Assembly (NCBI GenBank): GCA_963989385.1
Contig: OZ022499.1
Coordinates: 35,952,993-36,016,992 of the forward strand
Length of the DNA: 64,000 nt
Source of the DNA: Ctena decussata
Taxonomy: Eukaryota > Mollusca > Bivalvia > Lucinida > Lucinidae
Direction: 5' to 3'
In this document: one piece after another, positions 47,286 to 57,450 of the stretch
Layout of the letters: the number at the start of each line of letters is the position of its first letter
Numbering within the stretch: position 1 is the first letter of the stretch
Program-made: the position numbers and the translations under genes
Notes under the pieces: model-generated
Seen by the model: only the letters and a program-made list of their open reading frames with translations
The model's database searches: none
Told to the model about the DNA's origin: nothing

Positions 47286-48110
47286 TTTTGTCGCACCTTC
47301 GTTAGCTGGTGCGATACAGGCGTGCACGGACCCGTCCGTCCGTCAACAATGTCCGTCAACAATTCGCAGTAGGTGTCTTGTGAGCGCAACTCCCTCTACA
47401 CTTTTTGGCCAATTATTTTGAAACTTCACAGATGTTTTGGCCATGGCCTATAAAATGTGCATATTGTTTGCACATAATTCCCAGATAAAGTTTTACCACA
47501 TTTTAAACATGTTGAGCTTAGTCAATTTTCGTTCGTCAACAATTTGCAGTCGGTGTCTTGTGAGCGCAACTCCTCCTACACTTTTTGGCCAAAGATTTTG
47601 AAACTTCACAGATGTTTTTGCCATGGTCTGTAGATGTGCACATTAATTCCCGGATTAATTTTTACCACTTACTTTCACATGTTGAACTTAGTCAATTTTT
47701 TACACAATACCTTCCATTAGTGTCTTGTGAGCGCAACTCCTCCTACACTTTTTAGCCAATCACTTTGAAACTTCACAGATGTTTAGGCCATGATCAGTAG
47801 ATGTGCATATTGTTTGCACATAATTCCCAAATTAATTTTTGCCACTTTTTTACATGTTTAACTTAGTCAATTTTTACATACCATAATACCTTGCATACTG
47901 GGTGTCTTGTGGGCACCTCTCCTCTTACACTTTTTGATCATTAATTTTGAAACTTCACAGGTGTTTTGTCATGGTCTGAAGATGTGCACATTGTTTGCAC
48001 ATAATTCCCTGATTAATGTTTGCCACTTTTTTCACATGTTTAACGTTGTCATTTTTGTCACACCTGCTTTTGTCACACCTGCGTTAGCATGGGCGATATA
48101 GTTTTCACTA
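47286..48110 (+). mobile_element. Tandem-repeat element, third family
   Basis: Starts with a hairpin end (TCGCACC TTCGTTAGCT GGTGCGA) followed by a GTCCGTCCGTC microsatellite, then about four units of 170 bp (landmarks GTGTCTTGTGAGCGCAACTC, CTCCTACACTTTTTGGCCAA, TTGAAACTTCACAGATGTTT). It closes with a related hairpin-like end (CACACCTGCGTTAGC.TGGGCGATA). Same layout as the other tandem-repeat elements but unrelated units. Confidence 0.75.
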
Positions 48111-48261
48111 CCAATTAGAACTCGTGTGACTTAACCCCCGCAGGTGCCACACCGCTTTCCGCGGTTTCTTGTTATATGACTCTATTGAGTTTGTGTTCTA
48201 ATGTATGTATGTAATGCAAAATTCCTTTTTCTTGTGCACAAAACTTCGTGTGTTTTTCATA

Positions 48262-48700
48262 CCCCTCTACAACGTGGGGAGGGACACATAGTTTTGCCTT
48301 TGTCCGTACGTACGTACATCCGTCTGTCACGCTTTGTAGAACTGTTCGTGTCTCCGCAACTCCTCCCATAGTATTTGATGCAGGGATTTAAAACTGGCAA
48401 CACAGTTCAGACATGCATTGAACATGTGCATTAAGGAAACAGTACTTTGACCCAAGTCATTATTGCAGAATTATATCCCCTTGAATGGCAGACATATCTT
48501 CACCATATTTCTGTAGTTCTGTTCGTGTCCCCGCAATTCTTCCTACAGTATTTGATGCAGAGATTTGAAAGTTGCAAAACAGTATAGATTTGCACTGCAC
48601 ATGTGCATAAAGGAAACAGAACTTTGAACCAAGTTACTATTGCAGAATTACGTCCTTTTAATGACATACATATTTTGACCATATTTCAGTGCCTTATGTA
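48262..48700 (+). mobile_element. Tandem-repeat element, fourth family (two units)
   Basis: CCCCTCTACAACGTGGGGAG (imperfect hairpin) and a GTAC/CCGT microsatellite precede two units of about 170 bp sharing GTTCGTGTC(T/C)CCGCAA(C/T)TC and GCA..TGTGCAT(T/A)AAGGAAACAG. The right end is unclear and runs into the next array. Confidence 0.6.
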
Positions 48701-48739
48701 GAACCTCACCTCTTGTCATCGCTCTAGCGACCTCATTTA

Positions 48740-49440
48740 TCAACCAGTTTTGATATAATATCACAGCTATATTGTGTATGACAATACCTCGAATGAGATC
48801 GCATTTCAGATTGGAAGGGTCAAGGTCACAGTTGCTATTTTAAGAAAAACATTGTCATTATTTTTGCGCTTTTATTTTTGGACTGATTTTGATATAACAA
48901 TACCTCGAATAAAATAGCGCTTCAGGTTAGTAGAATTCAAAGTCAAGGTCAAAGTTGCTATTTTTAGAAAAACTTTGTCATCGCTCTAGCGCTTTTATTT
49001 ATTGACATAATTTGATAAAACTTCACCAAAATGTTTAGTGGGACAATATCTTAGACAAACTAGTGATGCAGAATTTGAGGTTCAAGGTCTCAGTTGCTAT
49101 ATTTTTTTTAAAATCCTTAGTCATGCTGCTAGGGCCGTTTTATGGACTGATTTTGAAACAATTTCACACCACAATATTAAGCATGACAATATCTGGGACA
49201 AGTTCGCTTTTCAGCATTGTAAGTCCAAGGTAAAGGTCACATATGCTGATTTAAGTAACATTTTGCCATGGTTCTAGCGCCTTTATTTGTAAAGAAGTTT
49301 TTATATAAATTCACACAAAAAATAATTAAGCGTGACAATATCTTAGACAAGTAGACAAGTTCACCTTTCAACGTTGTAAATCCAAGGTCAAAGCTTTAGT
49401 TGCTAATTTTAGAAGAATAAAACTTTGTCCGACAAGCACC
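48740..49440 (+). repeat. Tandem array with AAGGTCAAGGTCAC motif
   Basis: Units of about 130-150 bp with TCAAGGTCA.AGTTGCTATTT, AAAACTTTGTCATCGCTCTA, GCGCTTTTATTT and GACAATATCT. Five diverged copies. Non-coding. Confidence 0.75.
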
Positions 49441-49534
49441 TTTATTCATGTACTGATATTGATATAACATCACACAAATATGTCTACACACATTAATCAT
49501 CTAGTGAGGCATATGGCGGGGGCATTCATCACCT

Positions 49535-50850
49535 TTAGTGATTGTCCAGTTTTTATACGACCGTTTAAAACTTATCATGTTATGGCGATGGCGTCCGTCC
49601 GTCAATCCGTTAACTTTTCGTTTCCGGTTAACTCCTACAGTTTACATCCGATCAAGCTGTAACATGGTATATAATAAGACTATGAAGTGTACCATAGCAT
49701 ATTATTTGGAGGTGATGCTCAAATGCTTCTTAGCGGAGTTACAGCCCTTTACTTATTCTTTAGCAACATGTTCGATTCCGGATAACTCCTTCTACAGTTT
49801 TCATTCAAATAAGCTAAAACTTTGTAAATAGTACGACTACAATAATGAGTAGCGCATATTATTTGAAGGTAACCCTCCGATGATTTTAAGCAAAGTTACA
49901 GCCCTTTGAAACCAACTCAATATGGCAGTTTGTATGGCAATCCTTGTATATTTCCATAACTAGGATAAGTATCATGATGAAAATTGATAGCAATGTATAT
50001 GAGGCTAAGGCAGCATGTCTTGTACAAGAATGGTTGCTCCCGTTTACTTTGTAGCTATGCCCCTTTGATTATTTTGTCGGACTATGTTTGTACATCCAAT
50101 AACTAATTATCCTTTGGACTATCGTGATGAGACTTAATAGCAGTGTATATTATGTTGACACGGTATTTCGCATGTAAGAATGATTGCCTTCCCTTATTTA
50201 TTTTAAGAATTTTTCCCTTTGATTAATTTCTAAGGATGTTCTTGTGCAAGTCATAAGTAGGCAACCTTATGGAATGTCTTGATGAAAATTTATAGCAAAG
50301 TGTATAAGGTTGAGGCGGTGTGTCGTATATAAAGTAATTGCTCCCCCTACTTATTTTTGGGGTTACCTTTCTTTGATTAATTTATACTTATGTTCTTGTG
50401 CGAGCCATAACAAGATAACCGAATGGAATATCTTGACGTAACTTTATAGTACGTCTTATAAAAGAATAATTGCTTCTTCCTTATTTTTTGAGTTACATCA
50501 CTTGATTAGTTTTAGGGCTCTCCTTGTGAGAACCCTAACGTTTGAAATATCTGGATAAAACTTTATAGCAATGTAGATTAGGTTGAAACAATGTGTGCTT
50601 TATTAGAACTGTTGCTTCCCATTTCTTACCTTCAGAGTTACGTCCCTTTTATCATTTCTTACACTATTGTTTTGCAACCATTACTAAGTAATTGTTTTGG
50701 ATATCTTGATGACACTTTAAAGCAATGTTCATTAGCTTGATACTGTCTGTTGATTATGGGAATGGTTGCTTCCCCTTACTTTAATTACATCCCTTTGATT
50801 AGTATTTACAGACTGTCATTGTGTATACATAAATAGCTGTTTGTGGCTGA
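49535..50850 (+). mobile_element. Tandem-repeat element, fifth family
   Basis: Begins TTTTTATACGACCG, followed within 50 bp by GTCCGTCCGTC. Then come about seven very diverged units with landmarks CCTTTGATTA, TGATGA.A.TTTATAGCAA.GT and ATTGCT.CCC.TACTT at intervals of about 170-190 bp. The right boundary is not precise. Confidence 0.6.
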
Positions 50851-51039
50851 TTGTCAGGGCTATAGATCTGCGCAAGGTACTGACTGGGGACCAAACTCGC
50901 TCAGAAACGGGTGTATATTGCCGGGCTTGCAGTGCTCTTGTTATCAAATTTGCACCGATAATGGATCTGTTTTGTGCGAAGTCTGGGCTTAGCTAGTAGG
51001 CTTGTGAACCACTGCAGAACCTAGGGCGAGGGTATTAGC

Positions 51040-51200
51040 CACGTAAAATCAAAAACAGCTACAAAGTAATTTATTATTAACCTTTCCAAGCCGATGATGC
51101 TATCGTGGTTTACTATTGTTGTTTGTCGGCTCTCTATAAGTCTTTGACATTTTTAGTGCAGCCTCATTGTCATCTTCTGGGAAACAGCTGACCTCCTGGC
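51040..51200 (+). repeat. Diverged copy of the AGCCCCCAGTAAT-core repeat
   Basis: AAAGTAATTTATTATTAACC, TTTCCAAGCCGATGATGCTA and a following TTGTTGTTTGTCGGCTCTC match the family layout with many differences. Confidence 0.4.
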
Positions 51201-51354
51201 TTCTTTGCTTGTCTTGTTTTGTTTTGTTTGCTACCTCTGTCATTATTTTTCCCTTTTCCATTTGGCGATAAGGGCAAGATGTGATAAATATACCTTGTAA
51301 AAAAGAATTTTGATCTTGCATACAGTGTCAAGTCGAGGGTGGTTGACAAAACAC

Positions 51355-52695
51355 GGACCGTCACGGACTCACGGACTTACGGACTGGTCACGGACTAATT
51401 GACAAAACACGGACTCGTAGACAAAACACGGACCAACGGACCAATATTCACGGACTGATTTACAAAACACGGACTCATAGACAAAACACGGACCAACGGA
51501 CCATATTACTTACGGACGGACAGACCAGTTACGGACTTAGATAAGAAATAATGTTACTTAAAATGTTGTCCAGACCGAAACATTTACGGTCCAAAAACGT
51601 TTTGAGAACAATAGCGTTATACGCCGAACGTTACGTCGAGACGTCGTCATAGATACCAACGTAGGGGAGACCGAGGATAGTTGATGCACGGGGATAGTTG
51701 ACGTACCGATCAAGGATCTGAACAACTGATCAATGATGCTATTTAGTTGCTCAGTGTTGACGGAATTAGCCTTAACCTATCGCAGGAGGATAAAAGACGA
51801 ATAGATGGAAGTTTTGACAATGTGTGGCTGACCCCTACCTAAAATCTTTGTACGACATATGAAATGCCCAACACACTCCGAAGGAAATGAGTGTGGCGTC
51901 TATGCCATTGCAAATATGGTCAGTATACTACATGGAATAGATCCTAGTGGCGTTACCTTTACAGTGCTTGCCATGCGGATGCATCTTCAACAAGGACTTG
52001 AGGATAAAAATATTACTGTTTTTCCTCATAGAAAACTAGCTATTGTCAAACAGCCTTTGGTAAAAGTTACAGGCATTTCAATATTTTGCACATGTCGGAA
52101 GCCGGAACACGGCTTTATGTTTACATGTCAAGTCTGTAAAAATTGGTTTCATCCCGGTTGTCAGAATATTACCCAAACTCAAAGGCAAATTCGATCTTCG
52201 AAAGTAATAAAATGTTTGGACTGCAGGTCTTAAACGAATTAAACTAATACATTGTTGTCTTTTTGTCTGACTTTTCATATATGTAAGAGTTTTTCACGTA
52301 CCACTTTTACTGACCAAAGTCATGGACAGATAACCTGTCAACCTCAAGGACATTCACGGACCGCTAATACGTCAACTTTACGGAGCATACACAAACTTCA
52401 TTCACGGACTATTTCTCATATGGAGTTCATTACGGACCAGATACTGACTTATGGCACGGACTCTTTCTCAGCTTACCTAAATACCTGAACAATAACGTTG
52501 CGTCGAGACGCGCCATAGATATCAACGTACCAGTTTACGGATCATGGATTACACCCACCCCGCCATTCAGCCTTATAATTTGTTCATTGAGATAGCTGAC
52601 CAATTTACGGACTAATTTAAGGTTAACTAACTTGTCACGGACCAAATTCCATATTAATTTTCTGTTGCAATTGGTCCGTGAGTCCGTGACTGGTC
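51355..52695 (+). mobile_element. DNA-transposon-like element with ACGGAC subterminal arrays and a Ulp1-PHD remnant
   Basis: The left end GGACC-GTCACGGACTCACGGA (51355-51375) is inverted at the right end (TCCGTGAGTCCGTGACTGGTCC, ending about 52695), with a one-base gap. About fourteen ACGGAC hexamers crowd 51350-51535 and about six plus two inverted ones crowd 52335-52690, in both cases just inside the termini. Arrays of short subterminal repeats are usual transposase-binding regions in several DNA transposon superfamilies. The only coding trace is the 124-codon frame at 51859-52233. No transposase or target-site duplication was identified, so superfamily is open; KDZ-type elements, which carry Ulp1 domains, are one candidate. 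Confidence 0.65.
51859..52233 (+). pseudogene. Ulp1-type cysteine protease C-terminus fused to a PHD finger (remnant)
   Basis: An open frame of 124 codons. Residues 9-29 (GNECGVYAIANMVSILHGID) match the block around the catalytic Cys of Ulp1/C48 SUMO-protease-like domains, with Cys12 in the nucleophile position. Residues 30-56 continue like the terminal helices of that fold. Residues 77-122 form a PHD finger: Cys77, Cys79, Cys90, Cys93, His98, Cys101, Cys119, Cys122, a complete C4HC3 set with the conserved Trp96 before Phe97-His98. The His and Asp of the protease triad would lie upstream, where an in-frame stop occurs about ten codons before the ATG. This is therefore the 3' end of a larger gene or an exon. 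Known: Ulp1 domains remove SUMO-like tags and PHD fingers bind histone tails; both are found in DNA transposon proteins. Whether this is expressed is not visible. Confidence 0.75.
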
Positions 52696-53575
52696 CTAAG
52701 TTTGGCAAAGAAATGTACCACGTTTTGTATGTATCTAGATGTTACTACGTTTCTAGTACGTTTCTAATACGCTTAACTACGATTAACTTCGTATTACCCA
52801 GTTATCAAACGGCTTAGTACCACGCTTTTAGAAGGGATGAGAACAGTTTACTCACCTACTACGATTCCGTACGTTTTACTAGGGGCTACTAGGTTGTGAC
52901 CGGGATAACTACCTTGTCAAAGTGACGTTTCAGTAGGTATCGCAAAACATACCAAGTCGTAATAAAACGCAGAATTAAACGTCACAAAACGTACTAAGAC
53001 GTGGTAAAGCGTATATAATGCGCACTAGTACGTAGAAGACCTTCACGTATGGCTACATGCTTATCACGTTTCATCTACGTTCTAATATGTTTAGACTATG
53101 CTTCAATAATACGCTTTTACTATGCATGCAGTAAGTATTTCGAAATGCTACGTTTAAGCTGATTTTTCGAATCAAACGTAGCTAGGCCACGTATGTAGCT
53201 GTTTATATCCGTATATAATACGTATTAACTACGTTTTAATATGCATATCTCCGTTTTGGTACGTTTCGAATACGTAGAAAAACCTAGTCCCCAATACGTG
53301 ACAGTCTTACTGAGACGTAGAGGACCTCTGAGTTATTCTTGTTACGTTTTTGTACGTACGTTCTACTACGTGTTGGTGCGTTTTACTTCGTATACGCTAC
53401 GCATATCAAAATGTTTAAGTTAAAAATTCTAAATCAAACGAAATTAGGCCACGTATTTAGCTATATCTATATACGTATTCACTACGTTTTACGAGTTATA
53501 CCGCCGTTTTGCCACGCTTAAAAACGTAGTAAAACCTAGCCTTCAATACGTGACAGTGAGACTGTGGCTTAAGAT
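52696..53575 (+). repeat. ACGT-rich element, copy 1 (left end missing)
   Basis: Alignable along its length with 61132-62048. It is studded with ACGT, TACGTA and AAACGTA at roughly 10-30 bp spacing. Recognisable blocks include AAACATACCAAGTCGTAATA, TAGGCCACGTATGTAGCTGT and CAATACGTGACAGT (twice, near 53294 and 53550). It begins at TAAGTTTGGCAAAG, immediately against the ACGGAC element. The outer inverted end present in copy 2 is absent here. Confidence 0.85.
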
Positions 53576-53943
53576 TCATAGATTGTTTATATGAAATATA
53601 TAAGACTCTGGTCCGACTATTTAGGTTCTCGGGCTGTTAGCAATACTGTAGGGCACCTTTTCATGCGACGCTAAGCAGGTAATAGTCAAATAAGAGGTGT
53701 AAAAACCTTGAAGAATTAAAACTAAAAAACCCATGAGCACGCGTAATTTTCAAGTCATTTAACAAAACCCGCACAAACCACACAAACAATAGACGGAATT
53801 ATGTAATGGAACATTGCGTAAGGTGTCCCTTAACAAGGTTAAATTTGGGCCGTCGACCGGCCTATAGATGTCTGCAGAACCATAGTGTGTAATGTGTACA
53901 AAAGCAAGCAGAAATGAACCGCGCCACAACAAAACCAACAAAG
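53576..53943. other. No gene seen
   Basis: Unassigned sequence between two repeats. Confidence 0.4.
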
Positions 53944-54123
53944 TGGTTGTGCGCCCAGCGCAGACTCAGATCAGCCTTGGCATCCACCCAGTCTGATCAG
54001 AGTCTTCGCTGTCCGCATGAAGGTAGCTTAGACCCTTAGCTACCCTTTAAGCGCTTAGCACAGAATCTGGACAGACTGGGAGGATGCCCAGGCAGATCTG
54101 AGCCTGCGCGGGGCGCACAACCA
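53944..54123. mobile_element. Foldback (MITE-like) element, 180 bp
   Basis: GGTTGTGCGCCCAGCGCAGA at the left is inverted at the right (GCGCGGGGCGCACAACC). The inverted match continues for about 55 bp (CTCAGATC.GCC..GGCATCC.CCCAGTCTG) at roughly 90% identity, with a 65-bp centre. It can fold into one long hairpin and has no coding capacity. Likely a miniature inverted-repeat element. Confidence 0.8.
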
Positions 54124-55128
54124 AATTGTGGGTTTTCTCGTGTCGCGGCTCAAATATGGGTTCACAAGAAACTGTGTCGCTGGTGTTAAGGAAATATGCA
54201 TGTGTGTATTGAAAATATGTCAAACGACAAACTTTCATTACGCACCTGCGTATTTGCATGCTGAAAGCTTTTGAGCTTGTTAATTGGCCAATAATTTGGT
54301 ACAAACTGCTGACATACATTATGCGATCTGGACTTTTTGTAGGGGCTTAACCGGTGCATATCCACTCTTGGAATGTAAAACATGAGTGTACATATCATGT
54401 AATATGCCCACTACGAATCTGACAAGCCTGCTTGGTTCATGTGCTGTTGGTCGCTATCTCGTGTACAAGTATAGCTTCAGTGGTGGTAAATTGGATAGAA
54501 GTAATCAGTGCAAGGTGCAATCTTGCAGTATTCTTTCGCAAACATCACACCCATCTATAATGTGGGGCTGACTCCCCAAGAGCTAGATTTCTGTGTGTCC
54601 AAGCTGTTAGAAATTCTTATCCTCAATCTCATTTGCCCGTCTGATATACTTTTATATTACATTCTTAACGAAGAAATACAAGGATTTCTTGTCAACATAA
54701 ATATGCTTTTACCAGTTCTCTATGAGGATTTATTTCCTCTAGGGATATAAATCCCTGTAGATTGATTACCTTCCAGATCACATTCGGTGATTAGTTGTTA
54801 ATTTACGACCGGGTACCGGCTTTTAGAACTACTTTCCTACGCTCTGTCTTTCCACTGCAGTTGTAGCTATTACATACCGCTGCAGTTGCCTTTTATGATC
54901 TTGAGAAAAACAGCAGACGCTAAACAAACCCTTAACAAACTTTGATGTGTATTTATGGCGTGTGGACATGAATGATTTTACGAAAGTGCCATTTTATGTG
55001 GAAACGCATCGCCTTTTACGATACACGCCCCGCAAATGTGCAATAAGAAACGCATCATCCGATCGTAACAGACTTCTATCGAGCGAGCGTTGGATCGTCG
55101 GGACCAATAGCCGTACAGACGATGATTG
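54124..55128. other. No gene seen
   Basis: Short frames at 54186-54398, 54508-54750 and 54947-55249 show no recognised motif. The last one runs into a MITE. Confidence 0.4.
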
Positions 55129-55130
55129 TA

Positions 55131-55346
55131 GGGGAGAGTCGGGTAACTTCGGGCAGCGGGTAATTTCGGACAGTGACATTGTTGCCTTTATATGTCTGTT
55201 GTTTGGAACTAAAACAAAAATTAACTGGCCAAAACAGAGAAAATCCTGATGAGACGGCTCATTATGAGCCGTCTCATCTAGATTTTCACTGTTTGCAATT
55301 GTATGTCCGAATTTACCCGCCTGTCCGAAGTTACCCGACTCTCCCC
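55131..55346. mobile_element. TA-flanked MITE with about 40-bp inverted ends
   Basis: Termini GGGGAGAGTCGGGTAACTTC are perfect for 22 bp and continue imperfectly to about 40 bp (CGGGTAA.TTCGGACA). Both ends are flanked by TA (55129-55130 and 55347-55348), the target duplication of Tc1/mariner-type elements. At its centre, 55248-55278 is a near-perfect palindrome with GAGACGGCTCAT arms. It is 216 bp and non-coding. Confidence 0.9.
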
Positions 55347-55528
55347 TAAAGACATGATGCAGGTTCCATTGGTCAGTAAGTTATTCTTATTATAACAAAT
55401 TTTGGCCCGTTCAAAAAACAAAATGGCGGTCAAAGCGATTCAGTATTCATGTATCCTTTCGCGCTTTTGTGAACAGGCTCTCGGAAGGACACTTGAAAAC
55501 ATAAATACAGATGGAAAATATTTTAAAT

Positions 55529-55730
55529 CTGAGGCAAACGAATGTTATATACAGTTTATTGAATCGTCCCATTTAAGATATGGGATTTATAAACCTCGGG
55601 AGGTTTGAAGATCCGATAAAGAAACTCGTCCTTCGGACTCGTTTCTTTATCGGATCTTCAAACCTCCCTAGGTTTATAAATCCCATATCTTAAACGGGAC
55701 GATTTATAAACTCTATATACCTGCCTCTAA
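55529..55730. repeat. Foldback hairpin, arms about 85-95 bp
   Basis: TAAGATATGGGATTTATAAA, GGAGGTTTGAAGATCCGATA and AAGAAAC on the left are repeated inverted on the right around a 12-base centre (TCGTCCTTCGGA). Only a few mismatches occur in the inner 75 bp. A 68-codon frame (55402-55608) reads into the left arm but has no recognised motif. Confidence 0.88.
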
Positions 55731-57204
55731 CATCCTTTGGAGTACAGAGTCTGACATAATAACAAAAGCCTTTAGAGAGAAGTGGAATTTCTAATGTGTA
55801 TAATATGGCTAAGGGAATTTGTACATGTAACACCTTCGACTGAAATCAGTCTAAACCAGAACCAGCTAACCTCACAAACACATATATGGCAGAAAAAACA
55901 CTCGGCGAGTATTATCTGGCAAGATCGGCAGGTCGTGGCTGTTACCTGGCTAAAGGCCAGTTTGAATACACTTATTCTACATGTACTAGTTCTTGATTTT
56001 AAACTAGGGTAATTATGTTACACGTACAGAATGAATAAGGGGAATTTCGAAAGTGTGGTAGCAGTGCTCATAACTTTTAATAATAAATCACTGGTGTCCC
56101 ATGAACAAAATGTACTGAGTAAATGCTTTAATTAGCCTAAGCTATCGTTTACACGACAAATGAAAACTCTGGTCTGGTTGTTAATATATGAGCATTCCTT
56201 GCCCGCATACCTTTCACGTTACGCTGCTCATTTTCGTATTTAATAGCCCTTTCAACCGGTAGCAATTTTTATTTTATTTATTCATTTATTATTTTTTTAT
56301 AATGTTTATTTTATTTTATTTCATTTTTTTTGAGGGCGGGGTGTTTTGTTTCTTGTTTCTGTTTTTCGAGCCGATCGTAAGGAAATGGGTGAGATGACGA
56401 TTAGGGTGCAAAAAATCCACATGTTGGAGGTGAAAGATCGATATTAATTAGACCTCAATCCGAGAAGAACCAATCAATCACGTGACAAGGCACTTTAATT
56501 CTGTTTTTAAATAAATTGTTAATTGTTAATAAAGCGTAAAACGTGTTTTATTCTTATCATCAGCTTATAGTTTCTGTAAATGAATTCAACTGAAAATATT
56601 TTGCATGCCAGCTAGAAAACATCGTAACTTCCATATTGACGCGAATTGTCCAAGTAAAGGTATTGTGGTTGAGTGAGCGGAGTAGTTGCAGAAAATGTAA
56701 ATAATTTAGTTGGCTTGGGAGTCCTTGAGCAAATAAGCTGGATGGCGTTTGAAACAAAGCGGCGTTGCAGTTTCCAAAATCCAATAAGTGCTACTGCAGT
56801 AATTTGTCTTACAATACAATGTATCATATGGTGATTCGCGTTGATTTGTCGCTTAGTTTATCAAAAACAATGAAATAAGTTCAAGGTGTCTAGTTCTCAC
56901 GGTTAGTAACCACTGCACCCGACTAACGCAGTGCATGTAATTGTTTACTGTACGCGGTTCGTGGTTTTTAAAAAAACAAATCATGTAAACTTCTCCTGTG
57001 TTTAGTTTTTGAGAAATCGAAATTCGATATATATAGTGAATAGTAAAATCAAACTCTAAAAGTCTTAGAGTCCATTCAAGAGCAAAGAATTAAGGAACAT
57101 GGGACATTCTTCAAAGTTTCGGCTTCTCAAACCTAATCAGTGACACTGACATGATCTGGTGACGAAAACCAGAAAAAATATATGATTTTTAACATTTATA
57201 AGGC
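55731..57204. other. No gene seen
   Basis: Contains a T-rich, low-complexity stretch at 56265-56330 and an unassigned minus frame at 56560-56827 (Leu/Ser/Thr-rich, no motif). Confidence 0.4.
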
Positions 57205-57213
57205 AGTCGATTC

Positions 57214-57441
57214 GCCTGAATATGGTGCAGAAAGCCGCCGGAAGGTCGTGAGTTCGCGGCTCACCGTCGCCATCCGACGAGTGGAAAACTCTCTCTGTCA
57301 ACCCAGCTTTTCGAATCGGGGAATGATAAAGCAGCGAAAGGAGAGGGATGGGCTCTGCCTTTCATCTGCTGTGCCCAAGATACAGTGGACCTCTAGCCGC
57401 CACTGCCCCTAGGCTATGGAAAACCTTTACCTTTACCTTTT
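57214..57441 (+). mobile_element. SINE with CTTTAC tail and 9-bp target-site duplications
   Basis: Flanked by AGTCGATTC at 57205-57213 and 57442-57450. A B-box-like GTGAGTTCGCGGCTCACC lies about 55 bp in, and an A-box-like TGGTGCAGAAAG is near 57223. The 3' end is a simple repeat of CTTTAC. At 228 bp with exact duplications and a simple-repeat tail, it fits a tRNA-derived SINE, although the tRNA head is poorly preserved. A 76-codon open frame across it is incidental. Confidence 0.72.
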
Positions 57442-57450
57442 AGTCGATTC

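Noticed and set aside
27990..50850. Regular tandem repeats considered as CRISPR-like arrays
   Set aside because: Units are 130-180 bp and diverge along their whole length, with no short exact repeat separated by unique spacers; the context is animal DNA.
57182..57412. 76-residue plus frame as a gene
   Set aside because: Lies within a SINE bounded by target-site duplications and a simple-repeat tail.
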